Assembly (NCBI RefSeq): GCF_038443385.1
Contig: NZ_CP151726.1
Coordinates: 8,804,001 to 8,868,000 of the forward strand
DNA from: Stieleria varia
GTDB lineage: Bacteria; Planctomycetota; Planctomycetia; Pirellulales; Pirellulaceae
Reading direction: 5' to 3'
DNA length: 64,000 nt
Positions 8,921-17,132 of the stretch are shown one piece after another. Position numbers and translations under genes: made by a program. Each line of letters begins with the position of its first letter. Within the stretch, counting starts at the first letter, position 1. A model generated the notes under the pieces. It saw nothing but the letters and a program-made list of their open reading frames with translations. It searched no databases and had not been told where the DNA came from.

Positions 8921-9490
8921 TCAAATGGGTCTTGAAAACAGCAACGCTTTAGGAAACCGTGGCGTTGATGCGTCTCGCATTTGGGGATCCAAACGGAATT
9001 CCTTTCGCATTTCTGTTAGCAAGCAGCCCAGAACGTTCTGACCGACCAGGAGTTGGTCGTCATCCGGTTGCGGCGCGGCACCCCAGAAAGCATCCCGACG
9101 TGAGAGCTCGACGATGGGCAAATCTGCGCTCAAGCCAAATGCGTCGGACATCCGTTGTGCGTTTGCCTTGATCTTTCGTGCCAGCACCCATCGCATCACG
9201 TCAATGCGAATCTCCATCCAGTCCTCGCGTGTCACAGCGTCATGGTCACGTGCGATGGTTTTACTGGTCTTGGGTGCATCGGCATCCAGAATGTGAAACT
9301 GCACCTCCGGCAGATGCGGAAAACGCATCGCTTGATACAGATGCTCCGATGACGGCACGACGTACCCATGAATCGGAATCGGCATCCCGCTGGCAAAGTT
9401 CGAAAAGTCTCCCAAAGGATCACTTGTTCGACAAAACCAAGCGGAATCCTGTCGTTTCCAGCGTTGCGTGACAAATTCTGTATGCGGCAT
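8921..9490 (-). CDS. NADAR (YbiA-like) family protein
   Basis: 189-residue protein of the NADAR/YbiA superfamily. Start at 9490 chosen because GGAG lies nine bases upstream; a longer frame reaches 9553. Family motifs in order are DFSNFA (residues about 28-33, substrate loop), SSEHLYQAMRF (the conserved helix), WVLARKIKANAQ, and RDAFWGAAPQPDDDQLLVGQNVLG (usual DxFWG then GxNxLG). Characterised members are N-glycosidases: RibX/YbiA acts on riboflavin pathway intermediates, and others cleave ADP-ribose from nucleobases. The C-terminus is about 20 residues longer than in E. coli YbiA. It has no obvious operon partner; the GH13 gene upstream on the same strand is about 200 bases away. Confidence 0.82.
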   Translation of the reverse strand: MPHTEFVTQRWKRQDSAWFCRTSDPLGDFSNFASGMPIPIHGYVVPSSEHLYQAMRFPHLPEVQFHILDADAPKTSKTIARDHDAVTREDWMEIRIDVMRWVLARKIKANAQRMSDAFGLSADLPIVELSRRDAFWGAAPQPDDDQLLVGQNVLGCLLTEMRKEFRLDPQMRDASTPRFPKALLFSRPI

Positions 9491-9696
9491 CCAGATGGTC
9501 TCCGTTGTGTGTGTTGTCTGGACGACACCAAACGGACAGAACAGGATCACCAATAAACCGAGAATGCCACAACCTCAACCTTTTGACCGCCCAGGCTAAC
9601 GCTGGGCCGCCACGCGATAGATAGCGTCCCGTTCTCACGCCTAGACTCGGGAACCAGATGCTCTCTTTCGCCCTGCGGCTGATGAATGATCCTCGC

Positions 9697-11436
9697 TTAG
9701 CGATTGGTGATCCAAAGCGATTGATAGGGCTGTAGCTCGATCTCGCTGGTTCGATCATCGAACTGCTGCCCTGAAATGGCATCGTACCAAGAATCCGTGG
9801 AGATCAAATTCAGGTCAGACAACCTGAGTTCCTGTACGCCCGCAGTCATGTTGTGAACACAAAAGATGCTTTGACTGCGGTCCGTGCTCTGACGCCAGAA
9901 CGCAAAGAATGGCTCTCTCGGCTGCAAGGTGAACTGGGTCGCATTGGGATGAAACGCTTCATTGCGACTGCGGATTTGCATTCGGCGAGTGAGTTCCCTG
10001 AAGACCCGACTGTGAACCGAAGCATCGTCGCCCAGTTGTTCTTGCAGCTCCGACCAACTCCATTTGTGTCGATTGATGCTGCGATTGTGTTGAGTTTTTG
10101 CCACACCCGCTTGATCATTCGCCGTGGCCAACAGGCTGTGAATGTAGAACGCGGGGATTCCCTCCAATCCCATCATCACCGTTTGTGAACACAAAAATCG
10201 CTCGACTTGCCATTGGTCATTCCCCTCAACGGTCCCCTGCATTGCATCGAACAGCGATACATTCAGTTCGTAAACTCGTTCGCCACCGTCAGCCGTACGG
10301 CGTGTCGAGACCCGGCCACCAAAGCGTCGAACGGTTTCGACGAGTTGCAGTTGTTCCTCGTCCGAGAGCAAACCTTCCGCCGGTCGCATGCCGATCCCGT
10401 CGTGCGACGCCGTGAAATTGAGGTAAGTGCAACCGACCGGCGCCGGCGGCATGCTCATGATCCATCGCTTGAGGTATTCCGTCTTGCCCGTCAACAGTGA
10501 GTGAATCAACAAGGGTGCCAGGCTGAAATTGTAGATCACATGGGCTTCGTTGCGATTGCCAAAGTAAGTCAGGTTCTCATGATTGGGGACGTTCGTTTCC
10601 GTGATCAGCAACGTCCCAGGGGCAAACGCATCGGTGACGGTTCGGATCAGCTTGATGACTTCGTGTGTCTGTCGCAGGTGCATGCAACTCGTGCCCGGTT
10701 GTTTCCACAGGAAACCCACCGCATCGAGTCGAAAGACGCTGACGCCCTGTTGCAAGTACAACCGAATGATCTTCAAGAATTCCAGCAGCACATCAGGATT
10801 GCGAAAGTCCAGGTCGACTTGATCATGACTGAACGTGCACCAGACATGCTTCAGTCCGTCGGCCGTTTCCGTGGGACGTAATAAAGGTGATGCCCGAGGA
10901 CGGACGACCTCCGACAAATCATCCCCCACGTTTGCTTCCATGAAAAAGGTGGCACCGGGGTCGACACCCTTGCAGAAATTCTGAAACCACTGACTCTGTG
11001 ACGAACAATGGTTGATCACAATGTCCGCCATCAGTCGATAGCGTTGCGAGATCTGCGAAATCTGTGTCCAGCCACCCAGTTGCGGATTGACCTTTGTGTA
11101 ATCGATCACCGCGAATCCGTCATCCGAACTGTACGGACAAAACGGCAACACGTGTACCGCCGAAACCGAATCCTTGACGTATTGATCCAGAAACTGCTGG
11201 AGCGTCTCAAGTGGAACAGTATCATTGTCGATGACGGAATCACCGTACGTGATGAGCAAACAATCTCGCTCAGACCACAGCTCATGCAAAGGCAACGGCA
11301 CTTGAGGTTCAAAGCCGTCGAAGACCATGAGGACGGTTTCGGCAAGCTCCTCCGCATCGGCTTCGGGATACAGAAAGCCAATGTGTTGGCAAAGCTGTGA
11401 GTGAACTTGAGATCGATCTTGAGGTGGAGGAGCCAT
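9697..11436 (-). CDS. GH13_18 glycoside phosphorylase, probable glucosylglycerate phosphorylase
   Basis: 579-residue alpha-retaining phosphorylase of the sucrose phosphorylase subfamily. The three catalytic carboxylates are visible: nucleophile D238 (FRLDAVG), acid/base E280 (LLITETNVPN) and stabiliser D346 (FTASHDGIG). The acceptor-site segment LWKQPGTSCMHLRQTHE and ITETNVPNHEN resemble the YcjM/glucosylglycerate phosphorylase branch more than true sucrose phosphorylase, in which the acid/base region reads EVHSYY. The likely reaction is reversible phosphorolysis of glucosylglycerate to glucose 1-phosphate and glycerate in the cytoplasm. The context supports this: the genes upstream on the same strand are a glucosyl-3-phosphoglycerate synthase-like GT and its phosphatase. 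It is separated from them by 324 bases with a hairpin, so it may be transcribed separately to recycle the solute. Sucrose phosphorylase is the main alternative. Confidence 0.8.
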   Translation of the reverse strand: MAPPPQDRSQVHSQLCQHIGFLYPEADAEELAETVLMVFDGFEPQVPLPLHELWSERDCLLITYGDSVIDNDTVPLETLQQFLDQYVKDSVSAVHVLPFCPYSSDDGFAVIDYTKVNPQLGGWTQISQISQRYRLMADIVINHCSSQSQWFQNFCKGVDPGATFFMEANVGDDLSEVVRPRASPLLRPTETADGLKHVWCTFSHDQVDLDFRNPDVLLEFLKIIRLYLQQGVSVFRLDAVGFLWKQPGTSCMHLRQTHEVIKLIRTVTDAFAPGTLLITETNVPNHENLTYFGNRNEAHVIYNFSLAPLLIHSLLTGKTEYLKRWIMSMPPAPVGCTYLNFTASHDGIGMRPAEGLLSDEEQLQLVETVRRFGGRVSTRRTADGGERVYELNVSLFDAMQGTVEGNDQWQVERFLCSQTVMMGLEGIPAFYIHSLLATANDQAGVAKTQHNRSINRHKWSWSELQEQLGDDASVHSRVFRELTRRMQIRSRNEAFHPNATQFTLQPREPFFAFWRQSTDRSQSIFCVHNMTAGVQELRLSDLNLISTDSWYDAISGQQFDDRTSEIELQPYQSLWITNR

Positions 11437-11760
11437 CGGAACAACTGCTGAATGCGTAGGTGGTGTTTGTCGGCACCGACATGGCTGAACGCTGTTTCAA
11501 CGAACGGCCAATGCAACGATGACGGACGCAGCGGATTTCACCAGAAACCCACTTCATTGGAAGGAATTCTGACGAAGATCCACCATCAAATCGAACAATG
11601 GTTTTCTTTTCGTTGCTTAGCGGTTGGCCATTGCGCGTTGTCCGTCACCTAACGGCAAACCGCTCGTATTTTTGCAACATTTTGTAGTGGACGAGGTCAC
11701 GAGTCCCGTGCGGCCGGACTCGTGACCTCGTTCACTACGCCCGTAGATGACCGCTGGTCG
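11437..11760. other. Spacer between glycosyltransferase and phosphorylase genes
   Basis: 324 bases with no convincing reading frame. It carries the long hairpin at 11684-11738 just beyond the GT stop codon and presumably the leader of the phosphorylase gene. No clear promoter motif seen. Confidence 0.5.
11684..11738. repeat. Long hairpin repeat after the glycosyltransferase gene
   Basis: Arms of 22 bases, GTAGTGGACGAGGTCACGAG with TC at the inner end, pair with 11717-11738 with one mismatch around an 11-base loop. It lies about 20 bases past the GT stop codon. It could act as a transcription attenuator or an mRNA-stabilising structure between the GT and phosphorylase genes. Confidence 0.65.
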
Positions 11761-12972
11761 TCAACGGTTATCTGCTTCCACCGCTCCGAGCAGCATGTCG
11801 TAAACTTGGGGAATCGCGCTGGTCACACGTGACCAATTGTGAATGAAGGGGCTTTCATCGGGGTGATTCAGGAAAGCGTCCCCTGCTGCGACAATCACCC
11901 TGCTGAACAGTTCGACCGTCGCCTCCTCCTGGTGTCGATCCAGATTCAAACCGCTCATGACGGCATCGTTGTGATAATGGTCCACAACGTCTAGCGCGGT
12001 GCGGTAGTAACATGCCTTCAGAGATCGCAGCATGCTACTGCTGATGACAATTCCCTCAACGGCCAGTTTGCGTACGAACGCTTTGCAAATGTCCATCGCC
12101 ATCCGATGCAATCCGTTGAGTCGATCATCTTCTGAAATGATTTGATGTTTGTGATCATAGGCGTCGGCGATATCGACTTGGCAAATTCGGTTCAGGTTGC
12201 AGTTGCGATACATTTCCGACAGCGTGCCGATCTCAAGTCCCCAATCGCTTGGGAACCTTAACGAGGTCACAACCTCTTTGCGCATCGAAAATTCACCGGA
12301 CAGTGCGTAGCGAAAGCTGCCCATGTAGTCGAGATACTCGACGCGCCCGAGAACCGTTTTGAGAGCACGGATCAGGGGGATGACCAAGAGTCGGAACACT
12401 CGACCGTTAAGTTTTCCGTGTGCCGCTCGGTAGTAGTAGCCCTTGCAGAACTGATAGTGAAACGAAGGATGTGCCAGCGGGTAAAGTAGTCTGGCCGGCA
12501 TCGATCGGTCGTACGTCAAGATGTCACAGTCGTGCAGTGCGATGGCTCTGGATTTACCCGAAGCGAGGAAATAGCCGAGGCAGTACCAGACATTGCGACC
12601 TTTGCCGGGTTCGGTTGGGGCGATTCCCTCGGCATGCAACGCCGCGTCGACATGCCGTAGTCGGGTTCCGTCGTTCCAGAGCACGACGTGATTTTGCGGC
12701 AGGCGATCAAAGAACCTTTTGGCGGCTTCGAATTGATGCTCATTGGCACGATCCAATCCGATGATGATCTCGCTCAGGTAAGGAATCTTAGCCAGCTCGT
12801 CGACGATCGGCCCCATCGCCGGACCTTCCAGCTCCGAGTAAAGACAGGGCAGCAACAAAGACATGGGAGTCTCAGCGGAATACTGAACCAACTCCGATTC
12901 AAGCTCGTCGGTGGAGCGATTCCGCAGATTGTGAAGCGTTCCGATGATTCCGTTTTGGGCAAAGTCAGCCAT
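11761..12972 (-). CDS. gpgS: Glucosyl-3-phosphoglycerate synthase-like glycosyltransferase
   Basis: 403-residue GT-A fold enzyme resembling GpgS (family GT81). It would transfer glucose from NDP-glucose to 3-phosphoglycerate in the cytoplasm. Visible features are SLLLPCLYSELE (residues 38-49, nucleotide-binding start), EIIIGLDRAN (68-77), the acceptor segment GKGRNVWYCLGYFLASG (123-139), the metal-binding D148-C-D150 in ALHDCDIL, and YDHKHQ (about 272-277) with the second metal ligand. DWGLEIGTLSEMY (243-255) is typical of the family. The length matches GpgS rather than the longer mannosylglycerate synthases. It starts 14 bases after the HAD phosphatase gene, so the two form a two-step biosynthetic unit. 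The nucleotide sugar (glucose or mannose) is inferred, not shown. Confidence 0.82.
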   Translation of the reverse strand: MADFAQNGIIGTLHNLRNRSTDELESELVQYSAETPMSLLLPCLYSELEGPAMGPIVDELAKIPYLSEIIIGLDRANEHQFEAAKRFFDRLPQNHVVLWNDGTRLRHVDAALHAEGIAPTEPGKGRNVWYCLGYFLASGKSRAIALHDCDILTYDRSMPARLLYPLAHPSFHYQFCKGYYYRAAHGKLNGRVFRLLVIPLIRALKTVLGRVEYLDYMGSFRYALSGEFSMRKEVVTSLRFPSDWGLEIGTLSEMYRNCNLNRICQVDIADAYDHKHQIISEDDRLNGLHRMAMDICKAFVRKLAVEGIVISSSMLRSLKACYYRTALDVVDHYHNDAVMSGLNLDRHQEEATVELFSRVIVAAGDAFLNHPDESPFIHNWSRVTSAIPQVYDMLLGAVEADNR

Positions 12973-12986
12973 GATCGTTCGTTTGC

Positions 12987-13865
12987 TTAGACGCTCCAGG
13001 AGTTCAGATCAGGATCGACAGATCCATCGATGCGAGAGAGCAGCTCGGTGATCGCTTGGGCCCAGCCCGCCGCACCTTGCTCGGTGGCCACGATTCCACG
13101 TTGGCCATCGATGTTGACTCCCAAACCATTGGCCGTCGGGATTCCGATCGGGACATCTGCCGCATCGAGCATGCTTTGGTCGATCGGACTGTCACCGATA
13201 GCTGCTGTGATCAACCTTTCATTCTCTTTGGAGAATTTAGCGATCACACGCTGCATTGCGATACCCTTGCTCGTTCTGCCCGCGACATGCCAAAAACGGC
13301 CGCCTTTGGTCAGTGTCAGATTATGAGCAACCAACTGTCGCTCAAACTCGACGCGGTGTTCGTCGGAATCATCCCAAAGCAAAGGTTCCGTTCCGCGACG
13401 CTTTAAGGCAAGAGCCGCTTTTTCCGCAGACAGTTGCGTCTCAAGAGCGACCCCGCTGACGCCCATGTCGGCAAACGATCTGAAGCGAAAACTCCGTTTC
13501 ATTCCATCGAGAAGCGACAAAATATCGGTGCGGGATGCGCCAATGACCTCCGTCTCATCGGTCGGATGGTCCGTCTGGGAAGTGGACTGCAAGGTGCTGG
13601 GCGATGACGGAGTACTGGTAACATCGTTGCCCCAGCAAATGACGGAGCCATTCTCGGAAATCAAAGTGTTTCCTTGCAGTCCGAGCTCACCGCTCAACGC
13701 GATCATTTCCGGGACCGTTTTGCTGGAATTCAAGACGACCGGGATTTGGCGTTTGCGCAATTCCAACAAAGAGGATTTGGCCGGTTGCCAGTCATAGTCG
13801 TGCTTGTTCAGCAAGCATCCATCGAGGTCCGTGAAGATCATCAATCGATTGGGATTGGCAAGCAT
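12987..13865 (-). CDS. HAD phosphatase, glucosyl/mannosyl-3-phosphoglycerate phosphatase type
   Basis: 292-residue HAD-IIB phosphatase of the MPGP/GpgP family. Motif I is D13-x-D15 in FTDLDGCLLN, motif II is LNSSKT, and the C-terminal metal site is GDSPIDQSMLDAAD. It would remove phosphate from the product of the neighbouring synthase to give glucosylglycerate, a compatible solute. It begins 33 bases after the channel gene and is followed after 14 bases by the synthase, so all three are likely one transcript. A run of Ser/Thr (TSTPSSPSTLQSTSQT) forms an insertion around residues 82-97 in the cap region and is not typical of the family. Confidence 0.85.
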   Translation of the reverse strand: MLANPNRLMIFTDLDGCLLNKHDYDWQPAKSSLLELRKRQIPVVLNSSKTVPEMIALSGELGLQGNTLISENGSVICWGNDVTSTPSSPSTLQSTSQTDHPTDETEVIGASRTDILSLLDGMKRSFRFRSFADMGVSGVALETQLSAEKAALALKRRGTEPLLWDDSDEHRVEFERQLVAHNLTLTKGGRFWHVAGRTSKGIAMQRVIAKFSKENERLITAAIGDSPIDQSMLDAADVPIGIPTANGLGVNIDGQRGIVATEQGAAGWAQAITELLSRIDGSVDPDLNSWSV

Positions 13866-13898
13866 GACCGCGAGTATATGCGATCACGGCATCACCCG

Positions 13899-15347
13899 CT
13901 ATTGATTTGGGGGATCCGTCGTCGGGGTTTCCAGGATGTTTTCGGAGTCATTGATAGGGACTTCTCCCAGCACCGCGACGACGTCTTCGGCATCGCTGTG
14001 CAAATCGCCCTCGCCCGGGGACTCGGTGGGTTCGTGCGCGAGCTTCTTATGCGCCCGTTTGGCAAGTGAGTTGCGAGGGTCGGCGTCCGAGCGTCGCAAC
14101 AACTGAATCGGGACCGCATCGGGGAAGACGATCTCTCGCGCTTCATCAGGCAACACCACCCCCGCGTCACGCAACGTCTGCTTGGTCTGACGGATCAGAG
14201 CGCTCTTGACACGGTCGCCGGAATGCGACTGTTGGTTGAACCAATACCTGCACTGCAGATTCACGGTCGAACTGCCCAATGAATCGACCAGCACCGTCGG
14301 TTCTGGTTCATTCAGAACGGCCGGATGCGATGTCAGCACTTCCATGATCATTTCCTGCACTCCTTGAACCGAATCGTCGTATCCGATTCCAATCGCAAAA
14401 CTTTGACGACGCAGCGGCGAGGTGCTGAAGTTCGTGATCTGGCCTTTGTAGATGATGCTGTTGGGAATCTGTACTTGGTTGCCTTCGAAGGTGGCCAAGA
14501 TGGTCGCACGAGTCGTAACGCGGCGAACGAACCCGGTCGTCCCGTTGACTTCGATCAGGTCGCCCACGCAGAAAGGATGCTGCAAGCTCAACAGCACACT
14601 GGAAAGAAAGTTTTCCGCGATGTCACGAAAGGCAAACCCGATTGCCAAGCCGATCAACCCAGTTCCGCCCAACAAGGTGGTCGCCAAACGGGTCAAGCCT
14701 GAGACTCGCAACGCGATGTGCAGCCCGATCAGAAACACCAACACGCCGATGACCGTGGCGACGACTTGACGAAGCAGTTTGCTATCGGTCTCAGGCGAGA
14801 AGAACCTGCGAGTGATCCGCGCAGACAACTTGGCAAGCAGGTAGAACGTCAGGATCACGATGACAGCGACGACCAAAAGTGGCAATGAGGTCAAGAAGTC
14901 ACGCAGCATCTCGCGTAATGATTTCCGCGCGGGCGTCAGATCAAACAGGGGCTTTTCCGTGACGGTGATCCGATTGACCACAGCGACAACGTCCCGCGTG
15001 TGCATCGCGGTCTGCTCGGCCCATTGACGATGCGATTCTGAATCCGCGGTTCCCGACAGAAAGACGACGCCATACTCGACGTTGATGTCGGCACCGCGAA
15101 ACCACCCGGTTGCTTCCATGATCTCCGCCAGTCGGCGTTCGATCTCCAGGTCGCTGTTATCGGGAACGACTTCGACCAACTGCGCAACACCGACGACTTC
15201 GACGGTACCATCGGGAGACACATCTGTCTCTTTGCCCCCGTTGTCTTGCGCGGAGACAGGGACGCAGACAGGCACGCAGACCGCGGCGGGAAAAATGAAT
15301 GCGACCAGCAGAATCAACCAAGCGATGTTTCCGATTCGATTCAACAT
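13899..15347 (-). CDS. BON-domain mechanosensitive channel (MscS family)
   Basis: 482-residue inner-membrane channel. There is a signal peptide (residues 1-34, with an odd VCVPVCVPV duplication). A BON domain (about 65-130: LEIERRLAEIM, VVFLSGTADS, VVAVVNRITVTEKP) follows. Next are membrane segments (about 152-172 and 190-212), then the pore helix with the MscS pattern LLGGTGLIGLAIGFAFRDIAENF, and the beta-domain (VGDLIEVNGTTGFV, VQIPNSIIYKGQITNFS). It opens under membrane tension and releases solutes on hypo-osmotic shock. The C-terminal 60 residues are charged and low in complexity. As first gene of a probable operon with the glucosylglycerate synthesis genes it links solute release with solute production. 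Confidence 0.88.
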   Translation of the reverse strand: MLNRIGNIAWLILLVAFIFPAAVCVPVCVPVSAQDNGGKETDVSPDGTVEVVGVAQLVEVVPDNSDLEIERRLAEIMEATGWFRGADINVEYGVVFLSGTADSESHRQWAEQTAMHTRDVVAVVNRITVTEKPLFDLTPARKSLREMLRDFLTSLPLLVVAVIVILTFYLLAKLSARITRRFFSPETDSKLLRQVVATVIGVLVFLIGLHIALRVSGLTRLATTLLGGTGLIGLAIGFAFRDIAENFLSSVLLSLQHPFCVGDLIEVNGTTGFVRRVTTRATILATFEGNQVQIPNSIIYKGQITNFSTSPLRRQSFAIGIGYDDSVQGVQEMIMEVLTSHPAVLNEPEPTVLVDSLGSSTVNLQCRYWFNQQSHSGDRVKSALIRQTKQTLRDAGVVLPDEAREIVFPDAVPIQLLRRSDADPRNSLAKRAHKKLAHEPTESPGEGDLHSDAEDVVAVLGEVPINDSENILETPTTDPPNQ

Positions 15348-15444
15348 GCGTGTGCCATGCGAGCGGCTTGCTGGTTCATTCTGCGATGGGAATTGAATGT
15401 CGGCCCAGAGTGACCGACCTAGGGTTCAATCAACAATTCTTTGA

Positions 15445-16086
15445 TTAGGATCCGGCGGTATCCGGCTCGTTCAACGCATCATCGGTCTCGGACGTTGGTG
15501 CCGCGTCGGTCGTCGGTGCGATCTCGCTCGTGGACTCTGTGGCGGCTTCGACTCCCGGTTCTTCGCTGATCTCTTCTCCCATTTCCCCGATGGATTCTTC
15601 CCACGAGTCGGTGATCTCCAGTTCAAACTCGCTACCGTCCTCCATCACCAAGACGGCGCGTGCGGTTTGGTCTTTCTGGTTGGTCCGGTAGTAAATTTTG
15701 CCGCTGCCTTTGTCGCCTTGAACATCGACCACCATCGTGGTGACGTCCCCTTTGCCTTCGTTGGCGGCCGCCTTTTGCGCTTCGGTGATCGTCGCACCAA
15801 AGTTGGGACCCGCCGATTGGACTTCGCCGATATTGTCTTTGAACACTTGCTGATCGCCGAATTGACTGGCAACCTCTTCCGTCATGATGTCGCTCATGGC
15901 GGATGTTGTTGTTCGATACACGAAAAACGTCGCCCCGCAGCACACGATGCACCCCAGCAGGAACACGCCACCGACGATGCCCAGGACCCACAGCCAGACG
16001 CTGTTGTTTCCTTGCGGCGGTTGGCTGCCGTATCGATTTCCGCCCTGAAAGTCGCTTTCAAACGGATTGTTGGGTGCCATCGACAT
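15445..16086 (-). CDS. Single-pass membrane protein of unknown function
   Basis: 213 residues from the ATG at 16086 (MSMAPNNPF); an ATG two codons later and a longer frame to 16149 are alternatives. A G/Q/N-rich cytoplasmic start (FQGGNRYGSQPPQGNNS) is followed by a transmembrane helix at about residues 30-55 (VWLWVLGIVGGVFLLGCIVCC). An outside domain with GKIYYRTNQKDQTARAVLVM and EFELEIT strands follows, then an acidic Ser/Thr/Glu tail. The layout resembles small exported planctomycete proteins with a Coa1-like outer domain, but I cannot assign a family with confidence. It stands alone, 97 bases after the channel gene start. Confidence 0.6.
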   Translation of the reverse strand: MSMAPNNPFESDFQGGNRYGSQPPQGNNSVWLWVLGIVGGVFLLGCIVCCGATFFVYRTTTSAMSDIMTEEVASQFGDQQVFKDNIGEVQSAGPNFGATITEAQKAAANEGKGDVTTMVVDVQGDKGSGKIYYRTNQKDQTARAVLVMEDGSEFELEITDSWEESIGEMGEEISEEPGVEAATESTSEIAPTTDAAPTSETDDALNEPDTAGS

Positions 16087-16309
16087 GATGCTCGCTCGTT
16101 CTTCGGAGAAAAAAACTGGCCAGAAAATGGCATTCGGAATGGCTTTCAATCATCGATTCGCCCCACCTGGGACGTGTTGAAGCCGCTCAGTGCATGCCTG
16201 ATTGGTTACATTAGAGCGAATCTGCCATGTCCATGACAGCCAACATCAGTCGCGCCCCAGCACTTCCATCTGGCCCTCCCTTGGCCTCCATCCTGACCTG
16301 TATTCTTTG

Positions 16310-17032
16310 ATGAAAAATCTGGCCCACCACCCAAGCATGCTTCGCCACCGTCCTCTCCACCCGATGCATCTAACGCTCGCGGTCGCGTCGTTTTGGTCGC
16401 TCGGTGGTTTCACGTCATTCTCTGTGGCGACAGACGCCTTGCCTGCCACAATTCTGAGTCAGGCAGATTCCAAAGGGGCAGCGTCTGAGACGCCCCAGGC
16501 CGATCGGCCAACCATCGCCGGTCAATCAATGGGTCAATACGCCGAGCAGCTCGACGACGAAAGCCGGGTTGTGCGGTTGCGGGCGATCAAAAGCCTCGGT
16601 GCGTTCGGCAGTCCCGCAGCGGAACACATTGTCGCCGCGTTGACCCACAAGGACGCGGGGGTTCGATACATCGCGGCCGTGCATCTGGGGCACATCGGGG
16701 GCGAATCGCTCAAGTCTGCTGTGGAAACGTTGCAGCAGCAATCCGAAGGCGAGTCGTCGTACGCCGTCAAAATGGCAATCGCATTCGCATTGTGCAACGC
16801 AGATGTCGACACACAATCTCATCTTCAAACCTTATCTGCGGCGTTGGACCATCCCGATCGGGGAACCTCATGCAGCGCTGCCGAGCTGCTGGGTGACTTG
16901 GGATCAAAAGCCGAACCGGTGCTCGCAAAGCTGCGTGACGTCCATGCCAAGAACAAACCGGGTGTCAAAGGCGGCGACTACCACCGCGGCGGAGCCGCAA
17001 TGAACGCGATTCGGAAAATCACGGCCACCTAG
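16310..17032 (+). CDS. Exported HEAT-repeat protein
   Basis: 240 residues from the ATG at 16310; ATG codons at 16337 and the internal MHLTLAVAS also fit a signal peptide (LTLAVASFWSLGGFTSFSVATDA). The mature part carries HEAT-like helical repeats: DDESRVVRLRAIKSLGAFGS, HKDAGVRYIAAVHLGHIGG, and SCSAAELLGDLGSKAEPVLAKL. Such repeats bind other proteins. It ends with DYHRGGAAMNAIRKIT. It lies about 100 bases before the sulfatase gene in the same direction; HEAT repeats often accompany planctomycete sulfatases as a C-terminal domain or a separate protein, so cooperation is plausible. Confidence 0.72.
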   Translation: MKNLAHHPSMLRHRPLHPMHLTLAVASFWSLGGFTSFSVATDALPATILSQADSKGAASETPQADRPTIAGQSMGQYAEQLDDESRVVRLRAIKSLGAFGSPAAEHIVAALTHKDAGVRYIAAVHLGHIGGESLKSAVETLQQQSEGESSYAVKMAIAFALCNADVDTQSHLQTLSAALDHPDRGTSCSAAELLGDLGSKAEPVLAKLRDVHAKNKPGVKGGDYHRGGAAMNAIRKITAT

Positions 17033-17132
17033 AACACCTCAGCAAAACACCGCGACAAAGAATTGCCGTCAGACCCCAAGATCCACCCAAGCCATGACCG
17101 CCCGATACACCCCATCAGCTCAGACCCTCGCC

